Of a DNA stretch of 64,000 nucleotides, positions 23,964 through 32,123 are shown in pieces (the stretch's first letter is position 1; each line of letters starts with the position of its first letter). The position numbers and the translations under genes were made by a program. Under the pieces are notes generated by a model. That model did not search any database and was not told where the DNA came from. It was given only the letters and a program-made list of their open reading frames with translations. The DNA is taken from contig WBOU01000005.1 of NCBI GenBank assembly GCA_009268125.1, forward strand, positions 62,001-126,000. Reading direction: 5' to 3'. Source of the DNA: Chloroflexia bacterium SDU3-3 (GTDB lineage: Bacteria; Chloroflexota; Chloroflexia; Chloroflexales; Roseiflexaceae).

Positions 23964-24470
23964 CTAGGCGAAGATCTGCTGCACATCCTGGCATGGCTCG
24001 CAGTGCTCGATCACGCCGAGCTTGGCCTCAAGCAGTGCCAGGTTGATCACGTCCTCGCGGTTGTAGCGCAGCAGCGTGTCGATCGCCGCCGCATCGCCGG
24101 TGCGCTCGTACAGCTCCCAGAGGCGCGGCGCGTCGTAGCCGGTGATCCCAGCCGTCTCGCGCTCGATGCCCACCGCCGCCTCGATCTTCTTCAGGCCGCC
24201 GCGCAGGTTGTGCTTGCGGCACACATACATCAGGTCGCTATGGGTAAACTGGCCCTTAAGATCCACCAGCAGCCTGCGCTGGATGATCGGCAGGTCGAAA
24301 GAGGAGCCGTTGAACGTGACGATGGTACTGACGCCATCGAGCGCATCGTAGAGCGGCAGATCGCGCACGCCCGCGCCCACCAGCTGGGTCGTGCCGCGGT
24401 CGGGGCGGTAGATCCCGATCACGCTGATCGCCCCGCTGAACGAGGTCTCAATATCAAGATAGGCACGCAC
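23964..24470 (-). CDS. YprB-like RNase H-fold 3'-5' exonuclease
   Basis: About 169 residues from the GTG at 24470 (the frame is open to 24563 but that extension is not conserved in character). The DnaQ/RNase H-like acidic residues are visible: YLDIET near the start, FNGSSFDLP, HSDLMYVCR and LRYNREDVINLALLE near the end, matching the YprB/predicted 3'-5' exonuclease family in which four acidic residues bind two metals. It probably degrades or trims nucleic acids; the substrate is unknown. It ends 150 bp upstream of the PASTA kinase start on the same strand. Confidence 0.75.
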   Translation of the reverse strand: MRAYLDIETSFSGAISVIGIYRPDRGTTQLVGAGVRDLPLYDALDGVSTIVTFNGSSFDLPIIQRRLLVDLKGQFTHSDLMYVCRKHNLRGGLKKIEAAVGIERETAGITGYDAPRLWELYERTGDAAAIDTLLRYNREDVINLALLEAKLGVIEHCEPCQDVQQIFA

Positions 24471-24715
24471 CCCAGTCTTCCTTACTAGCCAGATCGGCGA
24501 CAGCCACGCAAGCCGCGCCCGCTGCGCGCTTGATGCCGCGTCATTATGGCACACCAAAAACACGCGGTCAAGGAAATTCGGCAGCCGAACGCGTCATTTC
24601 TCAGCGAAAGACGGGCGCTCCGGCGCATTTTCAGCAAATGCTCACAATTGCGGGGGCGTGCTTCGCAGGATGCCGCCTAACCAATACCGGCAGGGCGCTA
24701 GGCACAGGCCGATGG

Positions 24716-24721
24716 TATAAT
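24716..24721 (+). promoter_or_regulatory. Extended -10 promoter of the nucleoside hydrolase gene
   Basis: TGG-TATAAT is an extended -10 element. Predicted initiation near 24728 gives a leader of about 23 bases containing the AGGAG of the downstream gene. Confidence 0.6.
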
Positions 24722-24750
24722 CGGGCATTCGAATACACAGGAGCTACCCC

Positions 24751-25770
24751 ATGCCACAGCGCATTGTGCTGGACACCGACCCCGGCATCGACGACGCGCT
24801 CGCCATCCTGCTGGCGCTGGCCTCGCCCGAGATCGACTTGGCCGCCGTAACCGTGACAGCGGGCAACTGCAGCATGGAGCAGGGCGCGCGCAACGCCCGC
24901 GCGGTGCTGGCGCTGACCCCACAGCCGGGGCTGCCGGTGTGCCACGGCGTGCCCGTGCCGCTGCTGCGCCCGCTGTTCACCGCCCCCGAGACCCACGGCG
25001 ACACCGGCCTGGGCTACGCCCGCCTAGCCGAGCCAGCCCAGCCGCCCGCCGCCGAGCACGCCGTCGACCGGATCATCCGCGAGATCATGGAGCACCCTGG
25101 CGAGGTGACACTGGTGGCGGTGGCCCCGCTCACCAACGTGGCGCTGGCGCTGCGCAAAGAGCCGCGCATCGCCGCCAACGTGCGCGAGGTGATCATCATG
25201 GGCGGGGCCATCCATGTGGATGGCAACACCACGCCGCACGCCGAGTTTAACTTCTTTGTGGACCCGCACGCCGCGCAGATCGTGCTGGGCAGCGGCATGC
25301 CGATCACCCTGCTGCCGTGGGATATCACCAAGGATGTGGTGCTTGAGCAGCGCCACGTCGACCAGATCCTAGCCACCGGCTCGCCGATCGCCCGCTTCAT
25401 CGCCGACGCCACCCGCTTCTACATCGCCTTCCACGAGCAGTGCTTCGGCATCTCGGCCTGCGCGATCAACGACCCGGTGGCGGTGGCGCTGGCCTTCATG
25501 CCCACCCTGGCTACGACCACGCCCATGCATATCGCGGTGGAGCACACCAGCGAGCTGATGATGGGCAAGAGCGCGGCGGGCTACATCGGCAGCACCGACA
25601 GCCCGCCCGCCGAGCACGACATGCTGGGCTGGGATACCCGGCGCTACCCGCACGGATGGGCGCATTCGCAGCGCCCCCTGCCCAACGCCCAGGTGGTGAC
25701 GCGGCTGGACACGGCCAGATTTATCGATATGTTTGTCGAGCGGATGATCGCCCTGAGCCGGGCGGGGTAG
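24751..25770 (+). CDS. Nucleoside hydrolase (IUNH family)
   Basis: 339 residues. The N-terminal calcium-binding signature is complete (VLDTDPGIDDALAI). VAVAPLTNVALAL, IIMGGAIHVDGN and NFFVDPHAAQIVL are the conserved substrate and ribose-binding segments, and NDPVAVALAF lies near the end. The enzyme cleaves the N-glycosidic bond of purine or pyrimidine ribonucleosides to a base and ribose for salvage; base preference cannot be read from the sequence. AGGAG lies upstream of the ATG and an extended -10 promoter at 24716. The gene is monocistronic, with a terminator directly after it. Confidence 0.9.
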   Translation: MPQRIVLDTDPGIDDALAILLALASPEIDLAAVTVTAGNCSMEQGARNARAVLALTPQPGLPVCHGVPVPLLRPLFTAPETHGDTGLGYARLAEPAQPPAAEHAVDRIIREIMEHPGEVTLVAVAPLTNVALALRKEPRIAANVREVIIMGGAIHVDGNTTPHAEFNFFVDPHAAQIVLGSGMPITLLPWDITKDVVLEQRHVDQILATGSPIARFIADATRFYIAFHEQCFGISACAINDPVAVALAFMPTLATTTPMHIAVEHTSELMMGKSAAGYIGSTDSPPAEHDMLGWDTRRYPHGWAHSQRPLPNAQVVTRLDTARFIDMFVERMIALSRAG

Positions 25771-25810
25771 CAGCAAAAGCGCGAGGGCTTCGGCCCTCGC
25801 GCTTTTGCTG
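25771..25810. terminator. Bidirectional terminator after nucleoside hydrolase
   Basis: A near-perfect 18-bp stem (CAGCAAAAGCGCGAGGGC and complement) with a tight loop, flanked by T-rich arms on both strands, between two convergent genes. Confidence 0.88.
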
Positions 25811-25829
25811 CTATGGATGGGTGGGGCGG

Positions 25830-27623
25830 CTAGAGGCCAAGCTCGGCCAGCCGCTTGGGGGTGGGGTCGCCGTTCTCGTCCCAGCCGTGGCGCTTGTAGT
25901 ACTCGGCCAGCAGGTCTTCGAGCGCGGGCAGGTGGCCAGCGGCGCGGCCATCCTTCAGCGCCTGATCGCGCCAGCGGGCGGGCAGCTTGTCCTCGGAGCT
26001 GACGGTAGAGTAGGTGCGCATGAACTGTCGCTCGACCGTGACGATGCGCTCGCCGATGCGGGCCAGATCCTGGCCGGTGATCGCGCGGCCCAGCGCCGCC
26101 GAGAGCAGCTCGGCGAGGTCGGCGGGGGTGGACTGGTAGGCCAGCAGCGAGAGCCTGCGGCAGAAGCCAGCCGCATCTAGCGCGGCGGCGAAGCGCTCGT
26201 GCCAGATCAGGCGCGATGCCTTACCCTTCACCGCCTGGGGGTGCGATGGCTCGTCGGGCAGCCACGAGGGCGGGTCGGGCAGCATCTCCTCGTAGCACAT
26301 GGAGTAGCGGTAGTCGCCGCCGATCGAGGCCGAGGCCAGGCTCAGCGCGATCTCGTTCAGGGCGCGCGGGTCAAGCGCAGGCATGGCCAGGCCCTTCACC
26401 TGGGGGGCGAAGGCCGCGCTGCCGAAGAAGACCTCCTGCATCTCGCCCACGCCCAGCGACAGCAGATCGCGCTTCTCCTGCTTCTGGCCCAGCTTCTGGA
26501 TGGCCTGGAAGATCGCCTCGTCGTCGCCCCAGGTAAGCGTGCCCGCGCGGCTGAGACCCTCCTGCTGGCATTCCAGCATGAAGGCGATGGCCGCGCTGGT
26601 GGATGCGACATCCAGGCCCAGGCGCTGGCAGAGGTCGTTGGCGAAGATCAGCGCATCGGGGTTGGTCAGCCCGCAGCGTCCGCCGAAGCCCGCCACCGCC
26701 TCTAGCTCGGGGTAGGCCATCGGCTCGCCATTTTTGCGCACATAGTGCGAGTAGCAGGGGATGGGGCAGCCATCGCAGCCGAACGACTCGCGCTTGCCGC
26801 GCTGGGCCAGGGTGGTGCGGGTGATGGCCTGGAGCTGCTGGGCGCGGCCATCCTGGCCATTACGGCCTGTGAGCGCACCCCACTCTTTGACAAACGGCAG
26901 GTAGTAGTTGCTGCCAAACTGGCGCACGCCCTGGGCCAGCTCGCTGGTGGCGGCCCGCTTGGCCAGCGCCGCCACCACCGCGTGGGCGCGGGCCGAGTCG
27001 GCCAGGGGCTGCTGGGCACCGCCGCGCACCACGATGGCCTTGATATGCTTGGATGACATCACCGAGCCGGTGCCCGCAGGCTCGGCCACAAAGCGGCCCT
27101 CGGCCACGATGCTGCTGTAGGCCACGCCCGCCTCGCCCGCCGGGCCGACGCAGGCGACCGCAGCGTCCTCGCCATACTTCTGGCGCAGCGCAATGTCGGT
27201 GGCGCGTGTGTCGGCACCCAGCACGGGCGCGGCGCTCTCGAACGAGATCTTCTCGCCATCGATGACCAGCACACACCACTCGGCGCTCTGCCCCTCGATG
27301 ATCAGCAGATCGTAACCAGCACGGCGGAGCGCGCCGCCCCACGAGCCATGCGCCCACGAGTGGGCGATGGCGCCAGTCAGGGGCGAGCGAGTACTGACGA
27401 CAAAGCCGCCGGTGGCACCGATACCAGTGCCACTGAGCGGGCCAGTGCTAAATACAAGCAGATTCGCGCGCGAGAGCGGGCCGGTGTTGGGTGGGAGGCG
27501 GTTCGCCAACACCCACACGGCAGCGCCGCGACCGCCGAGGTACTCCTGCTCTACAGCAGGGGGTAGTGTTTCCGGCTGCGCTGTGCCTGTATCGAGAAGA
27601 ATCCGAAGAGCGCGCAGGGGCAT
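25830..27623 (-). CDS. Aldehyde:ferredoxin oxidoreductase family protein (tungsto/molybdopterin)
   Basis: About 597 residues from ATG 27623, which has GAGGA 4 bases upstream. The N-terminal domain shows the pterin-binding pattern YLGGRGAAVWVLANRLPPN and FSTGPLSGTGI. The [4Fe-4S] ligands are CDGCPIPC in mid-protein, with the distal Cys in DAAGFCRRL near residue 490, matching the Cys-x2-Cys-x3-Cys plus one arrangement of the AOR family. Members oxidise aldehydes to carboxylates using a tungsten or molybdenum bis-pterin, with ferredoxin as acceptor. No ferredoxin subunit or pterin-synthesis gene is adjacent, so the substrate and partner are unknown. The in-frame extension upstream to 27671 is rejected because it lacks a ribosome site. 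Confidence 0.88.
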   Translation of the reverse strand: MPLRALRILLDTGTAQPETLPPAVEQEYLGGRGAAVWVLANRLPPNTGPLSRANLLVFSTGPLSGTGIGATGGFVVSTRSPLTGAIAHSWAHGSWGGALRRAGYDLLIIEGQSAEWCVLVIDGEKISFESAAPVLGADTRATDIALRQKYGEDAAVACVGPAGEAGVAYSSIVAEGRFVAEPAGTGSVMSSKHIKAIVVRGGAQQPLADSARAHAVVAALAKRAATSELAQGVRQFGSNYYLPFVKEWGALTGRNGQDGRAQQLQAITRTTLAQRGKRESFGCDGCPIPCYSHYVRKNGEPMAYPELEAVAGFGGRCGLTNPDALIFANDLCQRLGLDVASTSAAIAFMLECQQEGLSRAGTLTWGDDEAIFQAIQKLGQKQEKRDLLSLGVGEMQEVFFGSAAFAPQVKGLAMPALDPRALNEIALSLASASIGGDYRYSMCYEEMLPDPPSWLPDEPSHPQAVKGKASRLIWHERFAAALDAAGFCRRLSLLAYQSTPADLAELLSAALGRAITGQDLARIGERIVTVERQFMRTYSTVSSEDKLPARWRDQALKDGRAAGHLPALEDLLAEYYKRHGWDENGDPTPKRLAELGL

Positions 27624-27847
27624 AGGTTCCTCGTGGATACGTATTGCGTCTTGCGAGAACACGCTAGGCATCTGGCCCAGCGTACACGGCTACTCAAACT
27701 GACAAGATACCAGTTATGTTCATAATACTACCATAGCCCCTACAGTTCTAGCGAGACGGGACTATGGTACTTCGGGCGCAATCTTCACAACTATTGTGGG
27801 GGATTCCCTGCCAGGCGAAGCCAGGTACCCGCCCAACGTCGAGGCCG

Positions 27848-28525
27848 CTAGGGGGCCGCCGGGGCCTGCTTCACCGGCTGGCCAAGGTAGATCGGCTCCA
27901 GGGTGGCGCGGTCATCGGTGTCGCCCGCCTGCCAGCGCAGCCATGCGAGCTCGGCCAGGAAGCCGGGGCGGCGCTGGCTGGCCGCTGGTGTCGGGAAGAC
28001 GCACGCGCTGCCTAGCGCGCCCACCAGCGCCGCACGCGTGTCGGCGTCGATCTCGCCGCAGAACAGTGTGCGGCCAGCGACCTCAGACACGATCTCGGCG
28101 AGTGTGACGTTGCGGGCGGGGGTGACGTAGGGTGGTGCGGGCGGTGCCGGGAAGGCTGCCGTGGCGAAGCGCTCGCGCCCTAGGCGGATGATGGGGTAGA
28201 CCGGCATGCCGGGGCGATAGTGCTGGTACACCAGCGCATCGAGCGTACCCACGCCGATCAGCGGCAGGTCGCGGGCCAGCGCCATGCCCTTGGCGGTGCT
28301 CATACCCACGCGCAGGCCGCTCCAGCTGCCGGGGCCGAGCGCCACCGCCAGCGCCTGCACATCCGTGGGGCCAGCGCCGATGTGGCGCAGCAGCATGTGG
28401 ATCTGCGGCACAAGCTGCACCGTATGGTCGCGGCCCGAGAACCACGAGCATTCGCCCAGCAAGCCGGTGGCAGCATAGCAGGCGATGCCGGTGTGGGCCG
28501 TTGATGTATCGATAGCGAGTAGCAT
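27848..28525 (-). CDS. tsaB: tRNA threonylcarbamoyladenosine biosynthesis protein TsaB
   Basis: 225 residues, typical for TsaB. The N-terminus MLLAIDTSTAHTGIACY is the ASKHA-fold phosphate-1 motif; ALGPGSWSGLRVGMSTAKGMA is the second conserved nucleotide-fold segment. TsaB works with TsaD and TsaE to transfer threonylcarbamoyl to A37 of ANN-decoding tRNAs in the cytoplasm. The gene follows tsaE by 57 bp on the same strand, the usual pairing. TsaD is not in the window. Confidence 0.93.
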   Translation of the reverse strand: MLLAIDTSTAHTGIACYAATGLLGECSWFSGRDHTVQLVPQIHMLLRHIGAGPTDVQALAVALGPGSWSGLRVGMSTAKGMALARDLPLIGVGTLDALVYQHYRPGMPVYPIIRLGRERFATAAFPAPPAPPYVTPARNVTLAEIVSEVAGRTLFCGEIDADTRAALVGALGSACVFPTPAASQRRPGFLAELAWLRWQAGDTDDRATLEPIYLGQPVKQAPAAP

Positions 28526-28582
28526 GGCAGCCGTGCGAGCGCAGCCAGGGCTACGCCGTCCTTATTTCACTGGTACGCGTCT

Positions 28583-29098
28583 CTATGCAAAAGCCGTGCG
28601 CTTGAGCGACTCGATCAGGTCGGCGGCGCGCTGGCCGTGTGGTTCGAAGCGCAGCGAACGCTTGGTCTCGCTCACGTGGCGCAGATGGATGGCAAGGTGC
28701 TCGGGCGGCAGCAGCGCATCCAGGCGCTCGGCCCACTCGATCACGCAGATCCCGTGGCCATCCAGCGCGTCGTCGAGGCCGATCCCCACCAGCGCCGCTG
28801 GATCTTCGATCCGGTAGAGGTCGATATGGTAGATCGGCGCGCGGCGGTGGGCCAGCCCCGAGCGGTACTCGTTGATCAGCACGAAGCTGGGGCTGTTCAC
28901 CATGTCGTCCGACCCCAGCCCTTGGGCGATGCCTTTGGTCAGGTGGGTCTTGCCAGCACCGAAATCACCATAGAGCAGCAGGGTGTCGCCAGGGCCGAGC
29001 AGCTCGCCCAGGCGGTGGCCGATGCGCACCGTCTGCGCCGCGCTATGCGAGACAATATCGAGCACATGTGGCATCTGGCGAGAATCATATCTGCTCAT
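28583..29098 (-). CDS. tsaE: tRNA threonylcarbamoyladenosine biosynthesis ATPase TsaE
   Basis: 171 residues from ATG 29098. Walker A is GDFGAGKTHLTKGIAQGL; SPSFVLINEY and IYHIDLYRIED are the switch-like and Walker B-like motifs; VIEWAERL is the conserved TsaE signature. The ATPase drives turnover of the TsaBD complex in t6A synthesis. No Shine-Dalgarno sequence precedes this ATG, but an extended -10 (TGC-TACAAT) ends 8 bases upstream, so the mRNA is probably leaderless. Alternative starts are 29143 (longer) and 29074 (MPHVLDI). Confidence 0.92.
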   Translation of the reverse strand: MSRYDSRQMPHVLDIVSHSAAQTVRIGHRLGELLGPGDTLLLYGDFGAGKTHLTKGIAQGLGSDDMVNSPSFVLINEYRSGLAHRRAPIYHIDLYRIEDPAALVGIGLDDALDGHGICVIEWAERLDALLPPEHLAIHLRHVSETKRSLRFEPHGQRAADLIESLKRTAFA

Positions 29099-29106
29099 AA
29101 TGCAGT

Positions 29107-29112
29107 ATTGTA
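29107..29112 (-). promoter_or_regulatory. Extended -10 promoter for leaderless tsaE-tsaB transcript
   Basis: TGC-TACAAT on the minus strand, with 8 bases between the hexamer and the ATG at 29098, so transcription would begin at or one base before the start codon. Confidence 0.5.
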
Positions 29113-29214
29113 GCATACTTTGTTGGGGGCGCTTTCTGGGCAAAGATCGCGCAGGCAGCGGGAAAAAGGCCTAGGCATGAGGGGGGGCGCGGCGGGCAAG
29201 CCGACCTAACACTG

Positions 29215-29246
29215 CGCCTGTGGAGAGGGGATGCCCCACAGGCGCG
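29215..29246 (-). other. GC-rich hairpin downstream of tsaE promoter region
   Basis: Arms GCGCCTGTGG and CCACAGGCGC. It lies after the stop-distal side of the minus-strand gene starting at 29644 and could act as its terminator, but no T-run follows. Confidence 0.4.
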
Positions 29247-29260
29247 GCATGAGCGCAGGG

Positions 29261-29644
29261 CTAGGAGACGATCGTGGTGGCGGCGGCAGATCTGCGCACA
29301 CCAGCTGGCGGCTCGACGGCGGTGGCCGCCGGGATGGACGCGCAGATCTGGAGGTTCTGGGCCGAGAACTCTTTTAGCGTGCGCTGAGCGTGCGGGCTGA
29401 CCTGGGCGTTCTGGATGAGCAAGATGCCACCGTGGTAGCGGCGCAAGCGCACAACCTCGGCAAGATCTTGCACATCGGCCTCGCCGATCAGCGAGCGCGA
29501 CTGCACCAGCACGGCAAGCAGTTGGCCAAGATGATTGCGAACAACGAGAAGCCAGCGATTAGCGCGAAGACGATCCGAAGCAACCACGTGATAACCGGCG
29601 GTGCGAGCTTCCTTCTCGATCTGGGCAAGCGTCAAGAGTGCCAT
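29261..29644 (-). CDS. Small hypothetical protein, possible degenerate restriction-endonuclease fold
   Basis: 127 residues, not confidently recognised. The pattern WLLVVRNHLGQLLAVLVQSR, then DVQDLAEVVRLRRYHGGILLIQNAQVSPHAQRTLKEFSAQNLQIC divides into the strand-helix-strand order of Mrr-like nuclease domains, but the catalytic Gln-x-Lys would read QSR and the earlier Asp is not evident. An inactive nuclease-fold protein is a guess. It is cytoplasmic, with no signal peptide. The start codon has no strong ribosome site (AGCAAG nearby). A TATAAT-like box lies at 29753-29758 on the minus strand. Confidence 0.55.
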   Translation of the reverse strand: MALLTLAQIEKEARTAGYHVVASDRLRANRWLLVVRNHLGQLLAVLVQSRSLIGEADVQDLAEVVRLRRYHGGILLIQNAQVSPHAQRTLKEFSAQNLQICASIPAATAVEPPAGVRRSAAATTIVS

Positions 29645-29858
29645 ACAATCTTGCTCCCCATTGGGCCATCGTTCAGGGATGACACAGTTGCTACATTGAC
29701 AAGTGTATTGTTACGAGGGCGTATCGCCGCTTCTTTTGGGTGGATGCTACTGATTATAGCATAGTTCGTACGCGAAAATTTCACATTATTGATATTATTT
29801 TGTAATAAGTACCACTTCTCAACAATGTCAAATGCCCAATTACCCGTTTTAATTCCTC
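29645..29858. other. Intergenic region, AT-rich, no gene seen
   Basis: About 214 bases between two minus-strand genes, richer in A+T than its surroundings. It contains a TATAAT-like hexamer on the minus strand; nothing else is supported. Confidence 0.5.
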
Positions 29859-31310
29859 TTATCTCCCCTCTTCGAGATCAATAGACGCAGCTACCCGAAG
29901 ATTTTCCACCCTTCGCCGCCGCAGACGCAGCCAGAACACCGCCGTGAGCAGGGCGCTCTCGACCGCCGACGTGGCGGCGAAGGCCAGCGGGATGGCCAGC
30001 GCGCCAAGCGGCTGCAGCAGCAGCGCCAGCAGCCCAATGCGCCCAGCCACCTGCAGCAGATTGGTGAGCAGCGGGGTGCGCGTGTCATAGAACGCGGCCA
30101 GGGCGCGGGTGCTCAGCTCGGTGGCGATATAGAACGGGAGACCCAGCGCATAGGCGGCCAGGGCCTGGGCGGTCAGGTCGGCGGCGGCGGCATCGAACGC
30201 GCCACGCTCGAACAGCAGCCCCACCAGCCAGCGCCCCGCCAGCGCCAGCGTGGCAGCCGCAGGCAGCGCCAGCCCCACGGCCACCACCATGGCCCGCAGA
30301 TAGAGCCGCCGCATGGTCGCCCAGTCGTGCGCGGCGGCGCTGGCCGCCAGCCGGGGGAACACCGCCTGCGCCACCGCCATGCCCAGCAGCCGGATGGGCA
30401 GGCCGATCAGCAGCAGCGCACTATTCACCGCTGGCAGCGCGCCGGGCTGGCGCACCAGCGAGGCCGCCGCCGTGTCCACGATCGTGCCGCTAAAGTTGAC
30501 GATCGCCGAGAGGCCGCTGGGGATCAGCAGGCCCACGATCTGGCGCAGGCGCGGGTCGCCGCGCGGCCACGATAGGCGGAAGCGCAGCCCATTGGCCCGC
30601 AGCCCCGGCAGCAGGATGGCGGCCTGCAGCGCACCATCGGCCAGCAGGCCAGCCACCGGCCCGGCGATGCCTAGCTGGGGGAACACACGCGCCGCCGCGA
30701 TGCCGCCGATCAGCGCGATATTGTGCAGCGCCACCGACACCGCCGCCAGGAAAAACTGGTTGCGGCTGCCCAGCACCGCGATCGCCACGGTGGTGATGAT
30801 GATCAGCGGCGGCTGCAGCATCATCACACGGGCCAGCGTGACGGTGAGCGCGCTGGTGGCCGGGTCGAAGCCGGGGGCCAGCACCGCCCGCACGAACGGC
30901 CCGGCCATGGCCACGCCCAGCACCGAGGCCACGATGCCAAACGCCCCGATCAGCGTGAGCGCACGATTGATCACCTGCTGCTCGCGGGCCGCGCCCTCGG
31001 CGTGGCGGGTGTGCAGCAGCACCGGGATCATGGCGCTAGAGAGCGCCCCACCGCCCACGAGGTTCAGCAGGGTCTCGGGCAGGCGAAAGGCCGCCACGTA
31101 GGCGCTGGCCTCGGGGCCGATGCCAAACTGGGCCGAGAACAGCATCTGCCGCACCACGCCCAGCACCGCCGAGACCAAGAAGGCCAGCTGAAACAGCACG
31201 CTGGCGCTGACCGGATCGAAGACCAGGGTGGGCAGATCGCGCAGGCGGCGCGAGCGGGCGGCCTGCGCGGCGGCGCGGGCGCGCGCGGCAAGCGAGGGAA
31301 GATCGGGCAT
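29859..31310 (-). CDS. murJ: Lipid II flippase MurJ/MviN family
   Basis: 483 residues with about 14 hydrophobic segments. The N-terminal region FLVSAVLGVVRQMLFSAQFG and AAFRLPETLLNLVGGGALSSAMIPVL is characteristic of MurJ: the Arg in VxRQ and the conserved NLxxxGALSSAFIPV region. MurJ moves lipid-linked peptidoglycan precursor across the cytoplasmic membrane. Chloroflexota have modified or thin cell walls, so an oligosaccharide-lipid flippase role is also possible. GAAGG immediately precedes the ATG. A -10 box (TATAGT, 31349-31354) and a minus-oriented copy of the dispersed repeat lie upstream. Confidence 0.88.
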   Translation of the reverse strand: MPDLPSLAARARAAAQAARSRRLRDLPTLVFDPVSASVLFQLAFLVSAVLGVVRQMLFSAQFGIGPEASAYVAAFRLPETLLNLVGGGALSSAMIPVLLHTRHAEGAAREQQVINRALTLIGAFGIVASVLGVAMAGPFVRAVLAPGFDPATSALTVTLARVMMLQPPLIIITTVAIAVLGSRNQFFLAAVSVALHNIALIGGIAAARVFPQLGIAGPVAGLLADGALQAAILLPGLRANGLRFRLSWPRGDPRLRQIVGLLIPSGLSAIVNFSGTIVDTAAASLVRQPGALPAVNSALLLIGLPIRLLGMAVAQAVFPRLAASAAAHDWATMRRLYLRAMVVAVGLALPAAATLALAGRWLVGLLFERGAFDAAAADLTAQALAAYALGLPFYIATELSTRALAAFYDTRTPLLTNLLQVAGRIGLLALLLQPLGALAIPLAFAATSAVESALLTAVFWLRLRRRRVENLRVAASIDLEEGR

Positions 31311-31348
31311 GGCATCCTTCGTGGCGCTAGGCGGCGGGTGTCGTGCGC

Positions 31349-31354
31349 ACTATA
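31349..31354 (-). promoter_or_regulatory. -10 box candidate for murJ
   Basis: TATAGT on the minus strand, 38 bases before the murJ start and 57 bases downstream of a dispersed-repeat copy. Confidence 0.4.
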
Positions 31355-31408
31355 CCGATTTCTGGCCGATCCGACAACGCGAGGTCTATACGCTCTCGTT
31401 CGGCAGCG

Positions 31409-31432
31409 TGTTTTTATCACCAAGACGCCAAT
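31409..31432 (-). repeat. Dispersed promoter-proximal repeat, copy E (partial)
   Basis: Minus-strand TTGGCGTCTTGGTGATAAAA matches the CTTGGxGTCTTGGTGGTAAA core at nearly every position. It points toward murJ. Only the second half of the repeat is recognisable. Confidence 0.6.
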
Positions 31433-31620
31433 CTGAGCAGGGCATGCAGATGCGGCAGACGGTGCGATCCAGCGTGCCAGTGCGGGCATGGTCGTTGCCA
31501 CCGGCAGCGGGTGGGCATGCACGCGATGCGCTCCGGGACGTAGGAGCGGGCACCGGCCCCCCTACACCCAATACGGGGCACTGCGAGCATCGGGCTGGAG
31601 GCGATGACCGCAATGTTGAT
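31433..31620. other. Gene-free stretch before the tandem array
   Basis: No gene seen. It includes a degenerate GTAGG-rich/CCTAC hairpin (about 31549-31567) related by eye to the two hairpins in the 44.5-44.9 kb element. Confidence 0.45.
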
Positions 31621-31914
31621 GGTCGGGGAACCTCTGTGTGAGTTGGGGGAACCTCTGTGTGAGTTGGGGGAACCTCTGTGTGAGTTGGGGGAACCTCTGT
31701 GTGAGTTGGGGGAACCTCTGTGTGAGTTGGGGGAACCTCTGTGTGAGTTGGGGGAACCTCTGTGTGGGTTGGGGGAACCTCTGTGTGGGTTGGGGGAACC
31801 TCTGTGTGAGTTGGGGGAACCTCTGTGTGAGTTGGGGGAACCTCTGTGTAGGTCGGGGGAACCTCTGTGTAGGTCGGGGGAACCTCTGTGTGGGTTGGGG
31901 GAACCTCTGTGTGA
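31621..31914. repeat. Tandem array of a 21-bp unit, 14 copies
   Basis: The unit is GGGGGAACCTCTGTGTGAGTT. Fourteen copies of AACCTCTGTGT occur at an exact 21-base period. Variation is confined to the last six bases (GAGTTG, GGGTTG or AGGTCG). Because 21 is a multiple of three, several frames stay open through it, but there is no ribosome site or codon-like variation, so it is not treated as coding. There are no unique spacers, so it is not a CRISPR array. Confidence 0.95.
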
Positions 31915-31978
31915 ACTGGCGTGTTGCCGCATCCACGCTGGTGGTTGAGCAAGGCGGGATGTGCAGAGCGCAACCTAC

Positions 31979-32053
31979 TTTGTTCCCTTCTCTCCTCTTC
32001 GTGCCTTCGCGTCTTCGTTTCCGTTTGTTCCTTGGAGTGTTGGTGGTAAACAT
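31979..32053 (+). repeat. Dispersed promoter-proximal repeat, copy A
   Basis: First half CTTTGTTCCCTTC...CTTCGTGCCTTCGCGTCTTC, second half TTCCTTGGAGTGTTGGTGGTAAA. It ends 60 bases upstream of a perfect TATAAT and 61 bases after the 21-bp array. Confidence 0.85.
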
Positions 32054-32110
32054 GACGCTGATCGCGAACGCACAGGCCTGCGCTAGGCAGCCATTCCCGC
32101 ATCAATATGG

Positions 32111-32116
32111 TATAAT
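32111..32116 (+). promoter_or_regulatory. Extended -10 promoter, predicted leaderless start
   Basis: TGG-TATAAT with seven bases between the hexamer and the ATG at 32124; initiation would fall on the start codon. Confidence 0.6.
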
Positions 32117-32123
32117 CCCCGCT

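Noticed and set aside
31621-31914. CRISPR array
   Set aside because: Repeats are directly adjacent with no unique spacers, and no cas gene is present.
31638-32123. Long open frame through the 21-bp array, fused to the small membrane protein
   Set aside because: A 21-base period keeps a frame open automatically; there is no ribosome site at its start, several frames on both strands are also open, and a TATAAT promoter lies between array and the real start.
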